This document shows, one piece after another, positions 61,070 to 64,000 of a DNA stretch of 64,000 nt (positions within the stretch are counted from its first letter, which is position 1; every line of letters starts with the position of its first letter). The notes beneath the pieces were generated by a model. The model saw nothing but the letters and a program-made list of their open reading frames with translations. It was not told where the DNA came from and ran no database searches. This DNA is from Candidatus Obscuribacterales bacterium (GTDB lineage Bacteria > Cyanobacteriota > Vampirovibrionia > Obscuribacterales > Obscuribacteraceae). Location: positions 124,001 through 188,000 of the forward strand of contig JARLHI010000054.1 of NCBI GenBank assembly GCA_031292355.1. The letters are read 5' to 3'. The translations under genes were made by a program, and so were the position numbers.

Positions 61070-62152
61070 TTATTGTGCAGCACCGCTCAATCGCCTGAGC
61101 TGCCCTACGATTATTTTTGATATGTCAGACCAAGCTAATTTTATTGATTCGATAATCGACACGACTATCGGCTCACGCATTTTGTGGCAGACAGAAGTAT
61201 CTTTCTTCTGGTTGCGATTACGCTTCATCCGTAGCGATTCTTCTACTTTTCTTGCTTTGATATAGCAGTCGCCATCGAGCCTTGTTACCAATCCTTGAAG
61301 CTCTAAAAACACTAACGTCGCTGACAGCCATGACACCTTGCAACCAAGTTTGTTTATCAGTGTGTCAAAACCTTGTGGTGTATCACTGAGTGCGTCCAAC
61401 AGCCTGACCTCTTCTGCCTGCATTTTTGCCGACTTTGTTCCGGCAGACGACTGAACCAAATCGCTATTTTGTTCCGGACATTGATCTTTCTGTGAATACT
61501 GCTCCTTCTCTAAATTCTGTTCCTTCTGTAAAATCTGCTCTTGCTCTAAAATCTGCTCTTGCTCTAAATGTTGCTCGTGAACTTGCTGTCTATATTGAAT
61601 TATCCCTTTTATTTGTATTTCCCTTCCTCGCTCAACTTTTAGATGGTCTTGAAGACGTTTATGTTCTCTCAATTTGATCAGGATACCCGGATTAGGACTA
61701 GCTAAAAATTTCTCACCACTTATTTCTTCCGTTATTCCGGCAGACAAAGTTCCGATCTTTTTCATAATGAAATAACCGGTCGACTTAGAAACCTTCATCA
61801 AATCAGCGAACTGAGAGCCATTCAATTTAATCCCCTTTTCTAGCAGACACTGGGCGAAAAGCCACGGTCTTACTTTTTTAAATTTGAAGAAAGGAGTGTC
61901 TGCTGTAAACCAACATCGTTTATGGCAGGTCAAACAAAGAAAACTTCTCTCATCAATTTCTTTTGTTTTTTTGCCGCCACATTTATGGCAGACAGTTTCA
62001 AAACTGCCTGTGAGTCGTCGGTATACCTCCCTGATGCAAGAAGCTTCATCTGGACGAATACAACTGAATCTGTGCAATTCCATTTTAGCCATTAGAAGTT
62101 CACGATTTTTTTCTGCAACGCTGTTTTCGCGGTTCACTGTATTTTTAACCAT
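61070..62152 (-). CDS. Regulator-like protein with transposase-type zinc ribbon/HTH and DprA-like WH
   Basis: About 360 residues from the ATG at 62152, chosen because GGGGA lies 7 bases upstream; two in-frame ATGs are slightly further 5'. Near the N-terminus, CxxC pairs (positions 55 and 73 from this start) and the following PWLFAQCLLEKGIKLNGSQFADLMKVSKSTGYFIMKK match the zinc ribbon and HTH of IS1595-type transposases. No DDE domain follows. The middle is a Glu/Gln repeat. The C-terminus (LLDALSDTPQGFDTLINKLGCKVSWLS) resembles the DprA winged helix. Likely a domesticated DNA-binding protein. Confidence 0.65.
   Translation of the reverse strand: MVKNTVNRENSVAEKNRELLMAKMELHRFSCIRPDEASCIREVYRRLTGSFETVCHKCGGKKTKEIDERSFLCLTCHKRCWFTADTPFFKFKKVRPWLFAQCLLEKGIKLNGSQFADLMKVSKSTGYFIMKKIGTLSAGITEEISGEKFLASPNPGILIKLREHKRLQDHLKVERGREIQIKGIIQYRQQVHEQHLEQEQILEQEQILQKEQNLEKEQYSQKDQCPEQNSDLVQSSAGTKSAKMQAEEVRLLDALSDTPQGFDTLINKLGCKVSWLSATLVFLELQGLVTRLDGDCYIKARKVEESLRMKRNRNQKKDTSVCHKMREPIVVSIIESIKLAWSDISKIIVGQLRRLSGAAQ
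61490..61577 (-). repeat. 18-bp coding minisatellite
   Basis: Five units of 18 bases (based on CTCTAAAATCTGCTCTTG on the + strand), diverged at both ends. They encode six-residue EQEQIL-type repeats between the HTH part and the winged-helix part. Copy number may vary between isolates. Confidence 0.75.
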
Positions 62153-62433
62153 GTTCATTTCCCCGTACATTTCCCTCGTACATAGAAAACGTTGCCACTG
62201 ACAATTTAGTTCAAAGAAAGTGATGAGATCGCAAAAACAGGCAAAAAAAGCAGTCGGACTTCTTACATCAAGCGAATACCTTTTTCTGGATTACGGAAGA
62301 CGATTGATAAATGCGCCAGCAAAACTTTTATACCGGTCATAACTCCCAGAAGCGCAGAAGAATAGGAAAATCGCAAATCTACAGCATGCTAGGATAAAAC
62401 CAAAAAAGACTTTCTAACGGACGTAGCGGCCTA

Positions 62434-62871
62434 ATGCAGTGGTCAAAATTAAAGAAGAACGTCGAAGACCGCTTTGCCAGATCAGTCAAAGGGAAGGTTC
62501 ATCTATATTCGACAGCCTACAACTCTGGAGGAAATCGATGCAGGTACGGCAGCGTATGGATTACGTTTGACGGCATACTCTCTTGTTTTGGCACCGCATT
62601 AGTCACAATCATCTTATGCACACATGGCGGCAGCGCTCACGAGACAATCCAATTGAACGGACAACGAGACAAGCTCCATCCGAACAGGACGTCACGTCAG
62701 TCAGCTCATGAATCAAAGTTCACACCTCACAAAAAGGCAAGGAAGATCGTTCAAAAAAACCAGTCGCCGAAAACAAGCTTGGAAGTAGAAACTCCTAGCA
62801 GGCATGAGTTGAATAACTTTTTGAAAGGGAAAACAAAATCTTATAAAGGGTTTGATTCGCGTTCGGATTAG
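62434..62871 (+). CDS. SF0329-like N-terminus with a divergent tail
   Basis: 145 residues. The start (WSKLKKNVEDRFARSVKGKVHLYSTAY, positions 3-29) resembles the SF0329 family, short proteins of unknown function. After about residue 50, where the family has a conserved region, the sequence turns hydrophobic and then basic and low in structure. In the +2 frame an open stretch continues for about 45 codons, so a frameshift near 62570 could have cut an ancestral gene. No clear ribosome site. Confidence 0.45.
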   Translation: MQWSKLKKNVEDRFARSVKGKVHLYSTAYNSGGNRCRYGSVWITFDGILSCFGTALVTIILCTHGGSAHETIQLNGQRDKLHPNRTSRQSAHESKFTPHKKARKIVQKNQSPKTSLEVETPSRHELNNFLKGKTKSYKGFDSRSD

Positions 62872-62912
62872 CGTTCTCGGAACCAATCAGTCGACTGCTG
62901 TGAGACTCACTT

Positions 62913-63584
62913 GTGAACCAGGAACAACAAATTAAAGAACATCTGAAGCTTGCTCGAAATGTGTGGCTCTCAACGACTGCGGTCTGTCTAATCTACATAG
63001 CGCAATGGAATTTGAATGTGCATTCAAGCATATCCACAGAACTTCCCGCACATGCAGACAAGCACGCAACAATCCATGGTACTGCCAACACGCAATCCGT
63101 GACGATGGAGATTGCAGATGTCGTTCCGCGAACTGACAGAAAAAGGAGCTCAGAGGACGTAACGTTAGAACTCACTTTTCGAAATAAATCCCCTCACCTC
63201 GTCTCCATTCCGTTCTATTCAACTGTCGGCAAGGGCTCTTATGAGGAAAATCCGAGAGGCTTTAAGATTTTGAGCAATTCGAAGTGGACTGGAAGCTTCG
63301 GTGGCTGCTACGCCAGTTTCAAATACAAATGGTCAAATGCTCATGGTCAGCCTCTGGAGGGTTCTTATGAAACCAGCGCTTTCATCTCAATACCGGCAGG
63401 CGGAGAAGAACAATTTCAAATCCCTCTCAAGGCACCGACAGCCCCAGGACGATACATTCTGGAAGTCCATTTCAACAATCAACCACTACGGGCAGCACAG
63501 AGCACGTTCAATACCAAACAAAATAATGGCAATGCGCAATACGTCGCGTTGGACAACGAGGCATTGATTGACCTGAGTCCGTAA
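62913..63584 (+). CDS. Membrane-anchored beta-rich protein
   Basis: 223 residues from a GTG at 62913. One membrane segment at about 17-35, then an extracytoplasmic part that looks beta-sandwich (for example VTLELTFRNKSPHLVSIPF, FQIPLKAPTAPGRYILEVHFNNQPL). The late part is reminiscent of immunoglobulin-like folds in surface proteins. No motif I can name. The ribosome site is weak. Confidence 0.5.
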   Translation: MNQEQQIKEHLKLARNVWLSTTAVCLIYIAQWNLNVHSSISTELPAHADKHATIHGTANTQSVTMEIADVVPRTDRKRSSEDVTLELTFRNKSPHLVSIPFYSTVGKGSYEENPRGFKILSNSKWTGSFGGCYASFKYKWSNAHGQPLEGSYETSAFISIPAGGEEQFQIPLKAPTAPGRYILEVHFNNQPLRAAQSTFNTKQNNGNAQYVALDNEALIDLSP

Positions 63585-63710
63585 AATTATCGACAGTGAC
63601 CGGCTGTCCTTTCAACCCCAAAACTTCCTTATCACAAGTCTGACACTTTTAAGACTTAGTTTAGGGCAGATGGTTGTGACGAGCACTTACATTGCCGGGA
63701 GCAAATGAGC

Positions 63711-64000
63711 ATGACAGAAAAAGAAATACTGGCCACGAAAACTGAACAACACATTGTTGAAAAAGACAGCGCCGCTGACCACGGTATTAGATGTGCAGCT
63801 GCTGACTGCTGGAAACCAGGCACTACCGATGCCAAGTCGAGTCAATCCGCGTCAGGAATCAAAGGCCATGAAGCGCTAAACGCCGGTTCCTCTGAAAAAC
63901 TTTCTGCTCTCGGCTTTCCTAAAGCTGACATAACCGCCGACCATAAAAATCCGACACCCGACACACGGGAGGCTCATGATCAAAAATCGACGCGGCAAGG
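63711..64000 (+). CDS. Uncharacterised protein, cut by the window end
   Basis: The frame is open from an ATG at 63711 (GGGAG about 9 bases upstream; an in-frame ATG six bases earlier is possible) to the window end, so about 96 codons are visible. The protein is hydrophilic, Lys/Glu/Ala-rich, with no signal peptide and no recognisable motif. Such extended polar N-termini often belong to large proteins in this kind of genome. Confidence 0.5.
   Translation, partial: MTEKEILATKTEQHIVEKDSAADHGIRCAAADCWKPGTTDAKSSQSASGIKGHEALNAGSSEKLSALGFPKADITADHKNPTPDTREAHDQKSTRQ

Overview
The window looks like a chromosomal segment of a diderm, free-living bacterium with moderate GC. My best guess is a non-photosynthetic relative of Cyanobacteria (Melainabacteria/Vampirovibrionia, Obscuribacter-like). 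Reasons: a cyanobacterial-style group 3 sigma factor beside a type IV pilus locus, an RpaB-like response regulator, and many long secreted proteins of low similarity to familiar families. This is an impression from protein style, not a phylogeny. No rRNA, tRNA, CRISPR array or intact transposon was found. Genes are dense, mostly on the minus strand, and often overlap by 1-11 bases.

Layout. 1-12,178 (minus) is a type IV pilus locus. In transcription order it holds an ATPase-less PilB-like protein, pilB with extra zinc ribbons, pilT and pilC, then a terminator-like structure, a SigF-like sigma factor, an ABC-2 transporter, a prepilin peptidase with a large insertion, a PilM-PilN fusion and a PilO-like gene cut by the window edge. 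12.5-15.3 kb holds three unrecognised genes. 15.6-16.9 kb is an arsR-arsI-arsC cluster. 17-18 kb has small membrane or surface proteins. 18.0-23.5 kb is an MBOAT O-acyltransferase followed by three tandem SGNH-like membrane proteins, probably an envelope or exopolysaccharide acylation system. 23.6-29.9 kb is a run of HTH/J-domain protein, der, plsY, an HtrA-like protease and an RpaB-like regulator, ending in a good terminator.

30.1-32.7 kb has acylphosphatase and dnaX. 32.9-37.8 kb has a CHASE2 histidine kinase, its regulator, a secreted protein, and a nucleotidyltransferase/small-protein pair resembling a toxin-antitoxin module. 38-43.3 kb holds secreted, zinc-ribbon and VIT/VWA proteins plus a heavy-metal-associated-domain protein. 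43.5-46.5 kb has dxs, recR and ybaB. 46.6-48.5 kb has a small membrane protein and two related acyltransferases, the second apparently without catalytic residues. 48.5-55.3 kb has an LRV-repeat protein, an MmyB-type regulator, a large unknown, a secreted nuclease and a QseBC-like two-component system. 55.3-61 kb has a POT transporter, a DsbA-fold protein without its cysteines, a DUF2383 protein, a MarR-pirin pair with a clear palindromic operator, and a YaiI protein. 61-64 kb has a regulator-like protein built from a transposase zinc-ribbon/HTH and a DprA-like winged helix, then three poorly known genes.

The most unusual items are the PilB paralogue without an ATPase domain, the one-MBOAT/three-SGNH cluster, the transposase-HTH/DprA-WH protein, the HTH/J-domain protein, the inactive-looking acyltransferase partner, and short sequence motifs shared by a secreted protein and a VIT/VWA protein. 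Short minisatellites (12-21 bp units) recur in both coding and non-coding DNA.
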